Positions 20,180-29,892 of a stretch of 64,000 bases of DNA are shown here, one piece after another; within the stretch, counting starts at the first letter, position 1, and every line of letters begins with the position of its first letter. The DNA comes from Gemmatimonadota bacterium (lineage in GTDB: Bacteria > JAAXHH01). The notes beneath the pieces are model-generated. The model did no database searches and was not told the DNA's origin. It saw only the letters and a program-made list of their open reading frames with translations. The stretch covers positions 62,001 to 126,000 of the forward strand of contig JAPOZT010000026.1 of the NCBI GenBank assembly GCA_026705925.1. The letters run 5' to 3'. Position numbers and translations under genes: made by a program.

Positions 20180-20728
20180 CTATCCGGTGCGCGCCGCGCG
20201 GTCGTCGATCTCCACGATACCCCGCTCGAGATCGAAGCGGCGCGTCTTCTGCTTTTCCACGTCCCCCACGGTTACGCGGACGAAGAACGCGCCGTCGGGA
20301 TAGTCGATGGAGTGGATATCCCCCTCGGCGAAGGCGGTCGCCTGCCCGGCGCCAACGGTGTACTCCCGGGCCACCTCGAGTCGAGCCGGTCCTTCCGATC
20401 CTCCATCGTCCAGTCTTTTCCATCGCCGCATCAGGGTATGCCCGGTGTAGTTGCCGTATATCACGCTGCAGGGACCGTGATCGTGGGGCGGGGAAGTGCC
20501 GCCCTTCCGACCTCCGTGGACGATGACGTGTATATCCGTCTCGGGATCATGGCCGATCACCGTGTGGCCTTCGTATTCGTCCATGTTCACATAGGTTTCC
20601 AGCAGGTCGGACTGGTCCAGCAGCCTTTCGGTGTTCTTCCTGATCGATTCCAGTCCGTTTCTGATCCCGTTCTTCCGCACGATCCGCCGTGCGTCTCCCA
20701 GAAAATCATCGACGGTGTACGTGCTCAT
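20180..20728 (-). CDS. Cysteine-dioxygenase-like cupin protein
   Basis: ATG 20728 is preceded by AAGGAGG at a good distance and gives 182 residues. The block 'TSPPHDHGPCSVIYGNYTGHTLMRRW' with His82 and His84, followed later by 'EGDIHSIDYPDG', is the cysteine dioxygenase/PCO pattern that binds mononuclear iron with three His. Classic CDO oxidises cysteine to cysteinesulfinate; thiol-dioxygenase relatives act on other thiols. It lies 77 bp upstream of the desaturase on the same strand. Confidence 0.7.
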   Translation of the reverse strand: MSTYTVDDFLGDARRIVRKNGIRNGLESIRKNTERLLDQSDLLETYVNMDEYEGHTVIGHDPETDIHVIVHGGRKGGTSPPHDHGPCSVIYGNYTGHTLMRRWKRLDDGGSEGPARLEVAREYTVGAGQATAFAEGDIHSIDYPDGAFFVRVTVGDVEKQKTRRFDLERGIVEIDDRAARTG

Positions 20729-20909
20729 CGATGGCCTCCTTGATGCTAGGAATCCGACTTGGTGCGCAGGAAAGTCGAGAATATAACTTGCATATTGATG
20801 CCAAATGGCATATCTTATCTTACTTGGATACAATATACGCCGAAAACCTCGCTTTGTCCATAAATACTCAGTGTCCTGTTACGCACAGTTATCCAACGGA
20901 GGAACGAGG

Positions 20910-21503
20910 ATGACACGCATCAAGAAGTTGAACATTCTTGCCGTATTCACGGTCCTGTTCGCGTTTGTCGCAGCGCCGGCCATTCAGGCCCAGACGATCG
21001 CGGATGCGAAGGAAGAAGTAAAGGCCATGCCCGACGACCCCCCTCGTCATTACAACCTTGGCATTGCGTATTACAAGGCCGGACAGTACTCGGACGCCAT
21101 TGGCTCGTTTCAGAAAGCCATCGAGTTGAAGGAAGATTATAAGGAAGCGTACTACAACTTGGGGCTTTCCCAGGAAAAAGTGCGCCAGACGTCCAATGCA
21201 ATCAAGTCTTACCAGAAGGCCACGCAACTCGACGCCAATTACGCCGACGCCCATTACGCGCTGGGTGGCGCTTACCAGAAGTTGAAGCGAACCAGCAACG
21301 CGATTAGGTCCTACCGGACCGCCATCCGCATCAATGATAAGAAGGCGAACTGGCATTATAACCTTGGCATTCAGTATCAGACAATTGCGGATTATCCGAA
21401 CGCGATCAGGTCCTACGAGAACTACTTGAGGCTGGCTCCCAGGGCCCGTAACGCCCAGTCGATAAAGGACCTCGTCGCCCAGTTGAAGGACGCGGTCCGG
21501 TAA
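20910..21503 (+). CDS. Secreted TPR-repeat protein
   Basis: The 197-residue protein starts at ATG 20910 after GGAACGAGG. It has a signal peptide (hydrophobic run ending in APAIQAQ) and then about five TPR units (for example 'HYNLGIAYYKAGQYSDAIGSFQKAIEL', 'AYYNLGLSQEKV', 'HYALGGAYQKLKRTSNAIRSYRTAI'). It is probably periplasmic and mediates protein binding. A strong terminator follows at 21568-21607. Confidence 0.8.
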   Translation: MTRIKKLNILAVFTVLFAFVAAPAIQAQTIADAKEEVKAMPDDPPRHYNLGIAYYKAGQYSDAIGSFQKAIELKEDYKEAYYNLGLSQEKVRQTSNAIKSYQKATQLDANYADAHYALGGAYQKLKRTSNAIRSYRTAIRINDKKANWHYNLGIQYQTIADYPNAIRSYENYLRLAPRARNAQSIKDLVAQLKDAVR

Positions 21504-21567
21504 GCGACGACCGGATTGATCCGGCCGATCCAAGCCGAAGAAACAGACTGAGACGGACTGAAAATCG

Positions 21568-21607
21568 AAAGGCCTCCGCGTGAATGAAAAAGTGCGGAGG
21601 CCTTTTT
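21568..21607 (+). terminator. Intrinsic terminator after the TPR gene
   Basis: A perfect 12-bp stem (21568-21579 with 21594-21605) encloses a 14-nt loop and is followed by a T run. Confidence 0.85.
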
Positions 21608-21741
21608 GTGTGGATTCGTTCGTACGGATCTGTATCGCCCTGATCCGCCCACCGTCCTGTATCGCCCGCGGCTCTGTACCACCCACCTGCCCGCCCTCAC
21701 GCACCTGGGCGTTCTCCCGGGTGGTTTTCAACGGGCGGTTC

Positions 21742-23400
21742 TCAGCGTGAGATGTAGACCCGCGTATAATCCATGGCGCCGACCGTGCCGTCGGGGTTTT
21801 GCTCTATCCCCTTGACCCAGGGCTTCCTTAGTTCCAGATAAACCGGATGGAACAGAAAGGACCCGGCGTAGTCCGAGACCATGATCTCCTCCGCTTCCGC
21901 GTAAAGCGCGCGCCGCCGGTCCCTGTCCAGTTCCGCGGCTGCCTCCTCCACCAGGCGGTCGAACTCGGCGTTCGTCCAGTCCGATCGGCCATACCCTTGC
22001 GGCTGCGAATGCCAGATCATGTCGAGCATGTTGCGCGGGTCCAGGTAATCCGCGTAGAACACGATCAAGCCCAGGTTCATGCGCCAGTTATACATATTGT
22101 TCATGTACATGGTCCGGTCGGCGCTCCGGATCGTCACGTCGACCCCGATGTTCTCCTTCAGCATGGCCATGATGGCCTCGCTGATCCGCTTGATGGTGGG
22201 ATTGGGCGCCCGCAGCCACATCTCCTGTCGGGGGAACCCCCGCCCGCGGGGATAGCCGGCCTCGCTTAAAAGTTCCCGGGCCCTGGCAGGATCGTAGGCC
22301 TGGTGGGGTTTCATGGCCGGTCCGTTATACTCCGCAAACTCGGGCGGGATCATGGAGTAGGCGGGGACGGCCGTGCCGCCCAGAAGGATGCCCGTAATGA
22401 CCTCCCGGTCGATCGCCCGCGTGAAGGCTTCCCGGACCCGAACGTCGTCGAAGGGCGGCTGCCGGGTGCGGTAGAATAGATACCATGAGGCCCGCGCGGA
22501 TATCTTGACCAGGTCCGGCGCGAGTTCGGGATCGGCCAGGATACGGGGCATGTCGGTCACGTCGACGAGCTCGCGGTCCACCTCGTCGTTCTCGTAGGCG
22601 AGGACCGTGGCCACCGCCGCGTTGCGGAAGGGATGGATGACCTTCTCCAGGTAGGGCTTGTGAGGTCCGTTGTACATGGGGTCCGGAACCAATGTCATGT
22701 GGCTTCCGGTGACCCATTCCGAAAGTTTGAATCCCGAGTTCGAGACGATGTTCTCGAGGCGGGTCCATTTCCGCTCGTACTTCTCGACCTGCCATGGCGG
22801 TACCGGCAACGCATTCCCATAGGACACGATGTAGGGAAGATACGGCGCCGATTTCTCCGTCTCGATGACCAGCGTGAGATCGTCGACGGCGCGGACGCCC
22901 AGCCGGGTCAGGTCCTTGATCTCGCCGCGGTTGATGGGCCGGGCGTTCTTGAAGTCGTGATAGAAGAACCCGTAGGGGTTGGCCTCTTCGGGATCCAGCA
23001 TGCGGCGGAAGGAGTAGACGAAGTCATGGGCCGTAACGGGCCGGCCGTCGCTCCAGCGTGCGCCCTGGCGAAGATTGAAGGTCCACGTCTTTCCGTCCGG
23101 GGAAGCCGTGTAGCTGTCGGCGGCCGCGGGTTCCGGATTCCAGTTCGGATCACGGCGGAGCAGGGGCTCGAAGGGGATGATGGTGTCTTCCGTGTCGTAG
23201 TCGTTAATCGCTGAATCGAGCGTGCGGGGCTCGGGGCTCATGTAACGGAAGACCTGCTGGTTCCGCGGAGAGGCGCCCGGCGGAAGGGGCCGAGCGGCCG
23301 ATTCCCCGGAACCGCCTTGCGCCGCGATCAGCAGCGGGACCAGGAAGAAGGCGGCGACGGCGCCGAGCAGGGCGGCGGCAAACTTGATTGAATGGGGCAT
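21742..23400 (-). CDS. Oligopeptide ABC-transporter substrate-binding protein (SBP family 5)
   Basis: The 552-residue protein begins with a hydrophobic signal. The SBP5 hallmarks are the opening 'EPRTLDSAINDYDTEDTIIPFEPLL', 'DGKTWTFNLRQGARWSDGRPVTAHDFVYSFRRMLDPE' and 'VREAFTRAIDREVITGILLGGTAVPAYSMIPPEFAEY'. It binds peptides or similar oligomers in the periplasm for an ABC importer. No permease or ATPase genes are nearby, so it may be an orphan or serve a remote transporter. It is first or last of a same-strand set that continues with the aminotransferase. Confidence 0.85.
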   Translation of the reverse strand: MPHSIKFAAALLGAVAAFFLVPLLIAAQGGSGESAARPLPPGASPRNQQVFRYMSPEPRTLDSAINDYDTEDTIIPFEPLLRRDPNWNPEPAAADSYTASPDGKTWTFNLRQGARWSDGRPVTAHDFVYSFRRMLDPEEANPYGFFYHDFKNARPINRGEIKDLTRLGVRAVDDLTLVIETEKSAPYLPYIVSYGNALPVPPWQVEKYERKWTRLENIVSNSGFKLSEWVTGSHMTLVPDPMYNGPHKPYLEKVIHPFRNAAVATVLAYENDEVDRELVDVTDMPRILADPELAPDLVKISARASWYLFYRTRQPPFDDVRVREAFTRAIDREVITGILLGGTAVPAYSMIPPEFAEYNGPAMKPHQAYDPARARELLSEAGYPRGRGFPRQEMWLRAPNPTIKRISEAIMAMLKENIGVDVTIRSADRTMYMNNMYNWRMNLGLIVFYADYLDPRNMLDMIWHSQPQGYGRSDWTNAEFDRLVEEAAAELDRDRRRALYAEAEEIMVSDYAGSFLFHPVYLELRKPWVKGIEQNPDGTVGAMDYTRVYISR

Positions 23401-23497
23401 GGTTCGGTTCCTGTGATGGATGGATGGTCGGTGAAATACGTTCGTTCTTTGCGAAGGCGATCCGCCGCGGCGAATCCCTATCGGTCCATGCGGACCG

Positions 23498-24823
23498 TCA
23501 TATTTCTTCCAGCGTGCCGGCCACCGCCTCTACAAGCCCGTCGATATGCTTTTCGTCCATGGCCGCGGAAAGGCAGTTCATGGCGAGGCCGTTCGACAGG
23601 TAGTAGCCGCGGTTCAGCAAGCCGAGATACACCGCGGCCACGGGACCCTTGTCCGCCGCCGCCACGGCTCGGTAGGTTCGGACCGGTCCCTCTGTGAAAT
23701 AGATGCTGAAGGTGGAGCCTGACGCGGCCACCGTCGCCGCGGTACCCGTCCGTGCGAACACGTCCTCGAGACCATTTACGAGCCGATCGGTGAGACGGTC
23801 GAGCCTGGTATACACGTCGGGCGTCAGCACATCCAGCATGGCGAGGCCCGCGGCCATGGTGACGGGGTGTGCGCTGAAGGATCCGCTCTGGAAAACCCGG
23901 GCCTTGCCCTGGGTGGGATCCAGCAGGGACATCAGTTCCCTGCGTCCGCCGAAAGCACCCGCGGGAAACCCCCCGCCCACGATCTTGCCGTAGGTGCTCA
24001 GGTCGGGCAGAATGCCGCACTGGGTCTGGACACCGCCCGGTGACGCACGGAATCCCACGATCTCGTCCAGGATCAGGAGCACGCCGTGACGCTCGGTGAT
24101 CTCGCGCACCGCCTTCACGAAGTCCAATCGCTGGGGAATGACGCCCGTCTTCGGATCGAGGATCACGGCCGCCAGTTCGTCGCTTTTCTCCGCGACAATC
24201 GCCTCGACGGCCGCTTCGTCGTCGAAGGGCAGGATGACGACGTTGTCGGTGGCGTTGGGCGGCATGCCTCCCGCGCTGGCCACGGGCACCGGCCGGTCCG
24301 CGGGACCCGCCTTCGCCGGATCGGGTGAAGTGCTGATTTCGACGGCGTCGTGGCTGCCGTGGTAGCCCCCTTCGAACTTGGCGATGAGGTGACGGCCCGT
24401 GTATTCCCGCGCCAGCCGGATCGCGTGGAGGGTCGCCTCCGTCCCGGAGTTGCAGAACCGGACCATCTCCAGGGAGTCCACTCTCCGGCACAGCTCGTCC
24501 GCCAGTGCCGTTTCGATTCCCATGGGAGCGGCCACGGCAATGCCCTGCTCCAGCTGTCGCGCCACGGCTTGAACAACGGCCGGGTGGTTGTGCCCCAGGA
24601 TCTGCGTCGTGTGATGGTTGGCGAAATCGACGTACCGGTTGCCGTCCACGTCGTACAGGTGGCAGCCTTCAGCCCGCGCGATGGTGACCGGGTACGGCGC
24701 ATAGTAGTAGGCGCCCTTGGCGACGCCTGGCATGACTTCGCCCGCGCGCTTGAACGCTTCACAGGATCCCGGCGTCCTTTCGCGGTAGACCGTCTCCTGC
24801 GATATCTTCTGGGCCGTTGACAT
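23498..24823 (-). CDS. Class III PLP aminotransferase, glutamate-1-semialdehyde aminomutase-like
   Basis: The 441-residue protein has the class III layout with 'EGGYHGSHDAVEIS', the cofactor-binding Asp in 'LLILDEIVGFRASPGG' and the PLP lysine in 'STYGKIVGGGFPAGAFGG'. The closest-known style is HemL, but the flanking genes point to a catabolic or secondary role rather than tetrapyrrole synthesis. The gene lies upstream of the oligopeptide-binding protein and follows a sugar-isomerase gene on the same strand. Confidence 0.85.
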   Translation of the reverse strand: MSTAQKISQETVYRERTPGSCEAFKRAGEVMPGVAKGAYYYAPYPVTIARAEGCHLYDVDGNRYVDFANHHTTQILGHNHPAVVQAVARQLEQGIAVAAPMGIETALADELCRRVDSLEMVRFCNSGTEATLHAIRLAREYTGRHLIAKFEGGYHGSHDAVEISTSPDPAKAGPADRPVPVASAGGMPPNATDNVVILPFDDEAAVEAIVAEKSDELAAVILDPKTGVIPQRLDFVKAVREITERHGVLLILDEIVGFRASPGGVQTQCGILPDLSTYGKIVGGGFPAGAFGGRRELMSLLDPTQGKARVFQSGSFSAHPVTMAAGLAMLDVLTPDVYTRLDRLTDRLVNGLEDVFARTGTAATVAASGSTFSIYFTEGPVRTYRAVAAADKGPVAAVYLGLLNRGYYLSNGLAMNCLSAAMDEKHIDGLVEAVAGTLEEI

Positions 24824-24862
24824 GAATCGATGATTCCTTTTTTTGGATCGGACCGCCGTCGC

Positions 24863-25627
24863 TTACGTCTGGTACGCTTCCCAGAGGGCCTTGTAGTATC
24901 CCATCAGCCGTTCGGGTTCGGGGCTGTGGGCGATTTCCGCGAGGGTGTACCCTTCGTAACCGTCCGCTTGCAGCAACCGGAAGAGTTCCCGCCAGGGATA
25001 CTCGGCGCGATAGATCTCGGTGATGTGCACCAGGCCAATCTTGTGGGCCAGCAACCGGTAGTTCGCCTCGACAGATCCGTCCTGCACTTCGCCGAAATTC
25101 GAGTTCCAGCAGATGTATGCGTTAGGATGGTCCGCGTGGTCCATGATGGCGCGCATGCGCCGCGGCTCCTGCGTGTCCTTCCCGTGTACCTCTACCCGGA
25201 TCTGCACGCCGAGGCCGTCGGCCGCTTCCGCGCACTCCCCGACGGCTTTCCCGATCTGCTCCAGGGTCGCCTCCTCTGGGATGCCCGCTTCGGTCTGCAG
25301 GCCGTTGGGGCGCACCTTGACGCCCGGACAACCGAGGTCGGCCGCCAGTTTCGCATAATCGACGGTTCCGTCCACGTTCGACCGCACCTCGTCGGGATCG
25401 ACCGAATGATACTCGAAGGCCGTGCCGAGGCCCACCAGGTCCACGCCGCCGTCCTCGAAACGCCGCCGTACCTCCGAACGCTCGCCCGCACTCAATGAGG
25501 ATTCCACGCCGTGGGCATGGGTCGTGCGGAGTTCCACGCCGGTGAAACCCGTCCTTCCGCACATGTCGATGATGGCCGGCACGTCCCAGTCCCGGCCGAT
25601 CTGGTAGGTCACGAACCCGAGCTTCAT
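24863..25627 (-). CDS. Sugar-phosphate isomerase/epimerase-like TIM-barrel protein
   Basis: The 254-residue protein begins 'KLGFVTYQIGRDWDVPAIIDMCGRTGFTGVELRTTHAHGVE' and has the xylose-isomerase-like TIM barrel pattern (Pfam AP_endonuc_2), with late metal-binding positions such as 'ICWNSNFGEV' and 'VHITEIYRAEYPWRELF'. This family isomerises or epimerises sugars or cleaves related compounds. Neighbours are a Gfo/Idh/MocA oxidoreductase upstream and an aminotransferase downstream, so an inositol-like or sugar-acid pathway is plausible. Confidence 0.8.
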   Translation of the reverse strand: MKLGFVTYQIGRDWDVPAIIDMCGRTGFTGVELRTTHAHGVESSLSAGERSEVRRRFEDGGVDLVGLGTAFEYHSVDPDEVRSNVDGTVDYAKLAADLGCPGVKVRPNGLQTEAGIPEEATLEQIGKAVGECAEAADGLGVQIRVEVHGKDTQEPRRMRAIMDHADHPNAYICWNSNFGEVQDGSVEANYRLLAHKIGLVHITEIYRAEYPWRELFRLLQADGYEGYTLAEIAHSPEPERLMGYYKALWEAYQT

Positions 25628-25635
25628 TCGGTCTC

Positions 25636-25695
25636 CTAACCCCGCAGGCGCCGGACGCGCGCCGCACTAACCCCGCAGGCGCCGGACGCGCGCCG
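25636..25695. repeat. Tandem duplication (29-bp copies) of the 3' end of the oxidoreductase gene
   Basis: Copies at 25636-25664 and 25667-25695 are the same except for the two spacer bases. The second copy contains the real stop (25667-25669) of the oxidoreductase gene. Confidence 0.9.
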
Positions 25696-26770
25696 GTACG
25701 TCGTCCTGGTGTATTTCGGCGGACAGGATGCCCAGGTCACGATCCGGCACGGGTAGGTGAACCTTCTGCCCTTCCCTTCGATGGGATTCCCGGAGAGCGA
25801 TGGCCACTTCCAGGGCCTCCCGTCCGTCCACCCCCGAACACTTCGGTGGATGGCCGTTTTCGATGGCCGAAATCAGGTCCGCGACGATGGTCAGCCCCAT
25901 GGATGGGTACCGGGCCGGCCAGGGAAACGGCATGCGGGCGGGCACGCCTCTGTCCCGCGGACCGCCGGGATGCAGCTTCACCAGTTCGGCGTCCTGGCCG
26001 TTCGCGATGGAGCGGAAGCGGCCCTTCGTGCCCAGTACGTCGATTTCCCAGTTCGCGATCCCGCAGGGCATGCCGCGGACAAAGGCCCGGACCCCGTTGT
26101 CGAAGGCCAGGTATCCGTTGCCCATGAGATCTTTCTCGCCCGCCGCTGCCTCGTCGGATTCCATCTCGCCGTACACCCATTCGACCCTGCCGCCCGCCAT
26201 GTACCGGACGATATCGATGAGGTGGCTGCCGTTGTGGGAAAGACCGCACTGGCCGTAGCCCGTCACCTGGACGATCTCGCCGAGTTCGTCTTCTTCGATC
26301 ATGGTCTTCGCGTGGGAGAAGAACGGATGCCAGCGCCGCGCGCAGTTGATGGCCAGGGCGACGCCGTGCCTTTCACAAGTCTCCACCATGGCGTCCGCCT
26401 CGGCCAGGGTCAGGGCGATGGGCTTTTCGGCCCAGATGGCCTTCACGCCGGCCCGGGCGGCATCCTGAACGATCTGTGATCGGATCCGGGCCGTGGTGCA
26501 GACGCTGAGCAGATCGATACGCTCCTTCTCGAGCATATCGCGGTAGTCCGCATAAAGGTGACCACCTTCGATGCCCCAGCGCTCGCCGAATATCGAGCTC
26601 TGCTCTTTGTGGGGATCCGCCCCGGCGACCAGGTCCACATCCGGCGCGGCATGGTAGGACGGCGCGTGGCAGTAAGGCAGGAAAATGGATCCGCCCTGGT
26701 CGATCTCGTCGTCGAAGGTGCTGCCCATGCGGCCGAGGCCGATCACGGCGGCGCGGTATCTGCTGGCCAT
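25667..26770 (-). CDS. Gfo/Idh/MocA-family NAD(P)-dependent oxidoreductase
   Basis: ATG 26770 follows GGAGGACAGC and gives 367 residues. The N-terminal Rossmann fold starts 'AAVIGLGRMGSTFDDE', the catalytic motif region is 'GVKAIWAEKPIALTLAEADAMVE' (EKP motif), and the C-terminal part is an alpha/beta dimerisation fold. Such enzymes oxidise sugars or inositols with NAD(P). It is the first gene of a same-strand set (oxidoreductase, isomerase, aminotransferase, peptide-binding protein). Its 3' end is tandemly duplicated. Confidence 0.88.
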   Translation of the reverse strand: MASRYRAAVIGLGRMGSTFDDEIDQGGSIFLPYCHAPSYHAAPDVDLVAGADPHKEQSSIFGERWGIEGGHLYADYRDMLEKERIDLLSVCTTARIRSQIVQDAARAGVKAIWAEKPIALTLAEADAMVETCERHGVALAINCARRWHPFFSHAKTMIEEDELGEIVQVTGYGQCGLSHNGSHLIDIVRYMAGGRVEWVYGEMESDEAAAGEKDLMGNGYLAFDNGVRAFVRGMPCGIANWEIDVLGTKGRFRSIANGQDAELVKLHPGGPRDRGVPARMPFPWPARYPSMGLTIVADLISAIENGHPPKCSGVDGREALEVAIALRESHRREGQKVHLPVPDRDLGILSAEIHQDDVPARVRRLRG

Positions 26771-26871
26771 GCTGTCCTCCGGGTCATCCGGGAGCATTCG
26801 GGTGATTCTCGTGTAACGAGGATTATAAGACGGCAGCGGACCCGGGACAAGCAGCAATTACCCTTTTGGCC

Positions 26872-27390
26872 CTACCCGCGGTCCGTACGACCGGCCCAGA
26901 ATCGTCCCCATGATTCCAGGTAGTCGGAACTGCTCCAGGCCTTGTCCAACCCCACCCCCGAAATCACTTCGATGCCGAGTTCCTTGCATACACTCCACTC
27001 GGGTATATTGGACATGTCGGTCCGGTCACCGCCCTTGGTGAACACGCGGGGCCGGATCACCCTCAGGGCCTCGCAGACCGTATCGTCGTCTTCTATTTCA
27101 AAAGGTATGACGTAGTCCACGCCGCGGATACAGGAGACGACCTGGCAACGGGCCCTGAGATCCATGAAGGGCTTGCCCTTCTTGCGGCGAAGAAACCCGT
27201 CGCCGTTGACGATAACGACCAGGGTATCGCCATGGGCCGACGACTCCAGCAGGCAGGAGACGTGGCCGGGATGAAGCGGATCGTATCCCCCTGAGGTGGC
27301 GACGATGGCGCCCAGGTCTTCCCTGGCCTTCGGGCCGGGGAACTCATCCAGGTCTACGATGCGGGCTTCATTTCGCGTGTGCTGCGGCAT
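26872..27390 (-). CDS. Cytidylyltransferase-like nucleotidyltransferase
   Basis: From ATG 27390 it has 172 residues. It shows the HxGH signature (SGGYDPLHPGHVSCLLES), 'VVIVNGDGFLRRKKGKPFM' and a late 'RVFTKGGDRTDMSNIPEW' in place of the usual TEGIS-like block. This is the fold of glycerol-3-phosphate cytidylyltransferase and of heptose-phosphate adenylyltransferase RfaE. Which nucleotide and acceptor it uses is unclear. It faces the oxidoreductase set with a 101-bp gap. Confidence 0.8.
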   Translation of the reverse strand: MPQHTRNEARIVDLDEFPGPKAREDLGAIVATSGGYDPLHPGHVSCLLESSAHGDTLVVIVNGDGFLRRKKGKPFMDLRARCQVVSCIRGVDYVIPFEIEDDDTVCEALRVIRPRVFTKGGDRTDMSNIPEWSVCKELGIEVISGVGLDKAWSSSDYLESWGRFWAGRTDRG

Positions 27391-27431
27391 GGTTCGGGAT
27401 GATGGTTGGGGCAGGGGACTCGGAATCCTGC

Positions 27432-28007
27432 TCAGAAGTCCAGGGTCTGCGTGATCTGTTGTTGGCTGAACAACAGGCTCTTCTTCTGGCCGTTGGCGTT
27501 GACGTGCACGAGATTGACCTGGTCTTCGTAGGTCTTGAGGAGAAGTGTATTCGTCATGGTCATCGATTCCAGCACAGGGATGTTCTCGACCTCCACGTAA
27601 CACCAGATCGCATCCGTGTCCACTTCCTTTCCCAAAAAGGCGGCACTGACGCGACGGCCGTTAATCTCGATTACGACGTGGCGCGCGAGATATCGGTCAA
27701 TGTAAATATCCGCTTTTTCAACTTCGCGTTCCGTTCCCAGGTGCAGCCGATCCGTGCCCATCGTTTCCAGGGCCAGTTCCAGGTCGTCCATGAAGATGCG
27801 AAAAGACATCTCCAGCGCACCGGATTCGGGGTTGTGATCGACCTGGCAGACGCTGATGTAGAAGGGATGGGCTTTCGGAGGTTCGGTTTCTGTATTGTAA
27901 GCCACACTCCCCGGCCTGCCACGCGCGAGGGTATCCGCTAACGACAGAGTTGCCTCACAGAACACCAGAATCCCCGTTAGGGAAATCAGGATAAATCGCG
28001 AACCCAT
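27432..28007 (-). CDS. Exported DUF6702-family protein
   Basis: The 191-residue protein has an N-terminal signal segment and then the DUF6702 pattern: 'KAHPFYISVCQVDHNPESGALEMSFRIFMDDLE' and a late 'VNLVHVNANGQKKSLLF'. The family has no known biochemical function; it is usually periplasmic and often found with M1 peptidase or gluzincin genes in Bacteroidetes-like bacteria. Here an M1 peptidase gene lies about 3.7 kb away. Confidence 0.7.
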   Translation of the reverse strand: MGSRFILISLTGILVFCEATLSLADTLARGRPGSVAYNTETEPPKAHPFYISVCQVDHNPESGALEMSFRIFMDDLELALETMGTDRLHLGTEREVEKADIYIDRYLARHVVIEINGRRVSAAFLGKEVDTDAIWCYVEVENIPVLESMTMTNTLLLKTYEDQVNLVHVNANGQKKSLLFSQQQITQTLDF

Positions 28008-28494
28008 CCAAGATCCCTCATAATCCGGAGCTCGATCCCATTCTCGACTCAGGACGCCGGTTCATCGTTCTAGCTGTAGGCGCTGGTACAACGTACCGCC
28101 AATGGTGTCCTGTGACCAAGCTGATGTGCGCCTGCCATGTACGCCTGACACCGTCCAACGAATCTATCCGGTTGTCAGCGTGCAAGCAAACTGATTCTAG
28201 CTACGCGTCAATTCCTATGCTTTTCAACAGTACTGATTTGATGGTGACCTAAATACCAGGGGTTTTCAAATGAGCAAATACTCAAGATTCTAATTCTCTA
28301 GCCGAATATGACCACTATGTGAGACAGTAAAGTACGTACTGAATGAACCCCTACGATTTCATACTTTATGTCTCCTTATTAAAGAAATAGAAATTGATGT
28401 TTTATGAGAAATGTCTCATAATACGTATGTTTATTTAACGAAAACAAAAGCGTTTGTTTAACAGCTAGTAACCTTGGAGAGGAGAGACAGCTAA
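28008..28494. other. AT-rich intergenic stretch, no gene seen
   Basis: The 487 bp carry no open frame with a good start. Base composition shifts from the window's usual high GC to AT-rich in its second half, which marks the left edge of the nuclease island. A promoter for the next gene must lie here, but no clear pair of boxes was found. Confidence 0.6.
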
Positions 28495-29631
28495 ATGGAC
28501 TTTATCGACGAAGTTCGAACCCGGTCGGGCAGGTTTCAAAAGCGCATTGACAAGATGGCTGATTCCGAGTTCATCGAGGAACAAACCAAAACATCCTTTG
28601 TACTTCCGTTTATTCAAATGCTCGGTTATGACATTTTCGACCCGCTTGAAGTGGTTCCAGAATTTACGGCCGATGTGGGAACGAAGAAGCACGAGAAGGT
28701 GGATTTCGCCCTGATGAAAGATGGCGATCCGGTGCTGCTGATCGAGGTGAAAAAAGCCGGAACCGATCTGGGCGGTGATCACATATCTCAACTTCTTAGG
28801 TATTTTGGCGTTACCGAAGCGCGTTTCGCGATACTGACAAATGGTCTAAACTACCTGTTTTTTACAGATCTCGATCAGCATCACATCATGGACCAGCGTC
28901 CCTTTTTCGAATTCAACATGCTCGACTTCACGGAAGTCCAAGTGAGAGAACTAAGGCGTTTTACTAAAGAGCAATTTGACACGAACTCGATTGTTGACGC
29001 CGCACGGGAGCTTAAGTATACGGGCCAGATCATGCGTTTGCTGGCGGATGAGTTATCGCAGCCTTCAGATGAATTCGTTAGATATGTTACGAGCAAGGTT
29101 TACGAAGGAAGGGCTACTTCCGGTGTACGCAAAATGTTCACCGATCTCACACATTCAGCATTCAACCAGTTTATAAGCGACAAAGTCCGTGATCGACTTA
29201 GTAAGGCATTGAAACAGGAAAACGAAACCGCTGACACGATGGACGACGTTAAGACACAGAAATGGGTGTCTATTCCCGGTTACGGGCTACCTGGAGGCTC
29301 ACCGCCACCCGTATCAATTCGATTCTGGGACAACGATACACGTCCGGTAAAAGTTTGGTATGAGGTGCTTACTGTCACCGTCGACAAGGTGTATGGTGAG
29401 GGGCTGATTAAAATGGAAGATGCGCCGATCCGCAGTAATAACCGAAAGGCCGTTTACGTCCATTCCGAACCCGTTCGCCAGGACGGTACCGCTTTCCGAC
29501 GTTACGAAAAAGTGGGAAATCCCCCTTTGTTCGTTAACACCAATTTATCTGGAGAGCAGGCGAGGAATCTAGCGGTAGAACTGCTAAAAAAGTGCCGTAT
29601 TGATCCCACGACAGTTCACCTGGAGGTTTGA
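28495..29631 (+). CDS. HsdR-N-like endonuclease-domain protein (stand-alone)
   Basis: The 378-residue protein begins with the type I restriction subunit N-terminal domain (PF04313-like): 'EEQTKTSFVLPFIQMLGYDIFDPLEVVPEFTADVG' and the PD-(D/E)XK core with Asp70, Glu84 and Lys86 in 'KVDFALMKDGDPVLLIEVKKAG'. The helicase part of HsdR is absent, and no HsdM or HsdS gene is near. The C-terminal 110 residues are a separate unknown domain. GC content is visibly lower than the surroundings, pointing to recent acquisition. A strong GGAGAGGAG site precedes the start. Confidence 0.75.
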   Translation: MDFIDEVRTRSGRFQKRIDKMADSEFIEEQTKTSFVLPFIQMLGYDIFDPLEVVPEFTADVGTKKHEKVDFALMKDGDPVLLIEVKKAGTDLGGDHISQLLRYFGVTEARFAILTNGLNYLFFTDLDQHHIMDQRPFFEFNMLDFTEVQVRELRRFTKEQFDTNSIVDAARELKYTGQIMRLLADELSQPSDEFVRYVTSKVYEGRATSGVRKMFTDLTHSAFNQFISDKVRDRLSKALKQENETADTMDDVKTQKWVSIPGYGLPGGSPPPVSIRFWDNDTRPVKVWYEVLTVTVDKVYGEGLIKMEDAPIRSNNRKAVYVHSEPVRQDGTAFRRYEKVGNPPLFVNTNLSGEQARNLAVELLKKCRIDPTTVHLEV

Positions 29632-29892
29632 TAAGACCTTAAGAAGCTGGCGAGAAAACCACTAACATTGGAAGACATTTGTAGAACCGTAACGAACTGA
29701 GTAAGCACCATTCTCGTCACTAACTAATTCGGTGAGTATCCAAGCTAATTGGAGAAAACACCAATCGTTGCCCCCGATTCCATCCCCGTTCCGATCACAC
29801 CATGAGGTACTTCATATACTGGTTCCCCACAGACTCAGATCCAGCTCCGGCCTCAGTATGCATTTTATCAACAGTAGGAAGTAGGTAACTTC

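Noticed and set aside
20103..20423. N-terminal extension of the desaturase
   Set aside because: It is antisense to the cysteine-dioxygenase-like gene and is Arg/Gly-rich; a better start lies at 20102.
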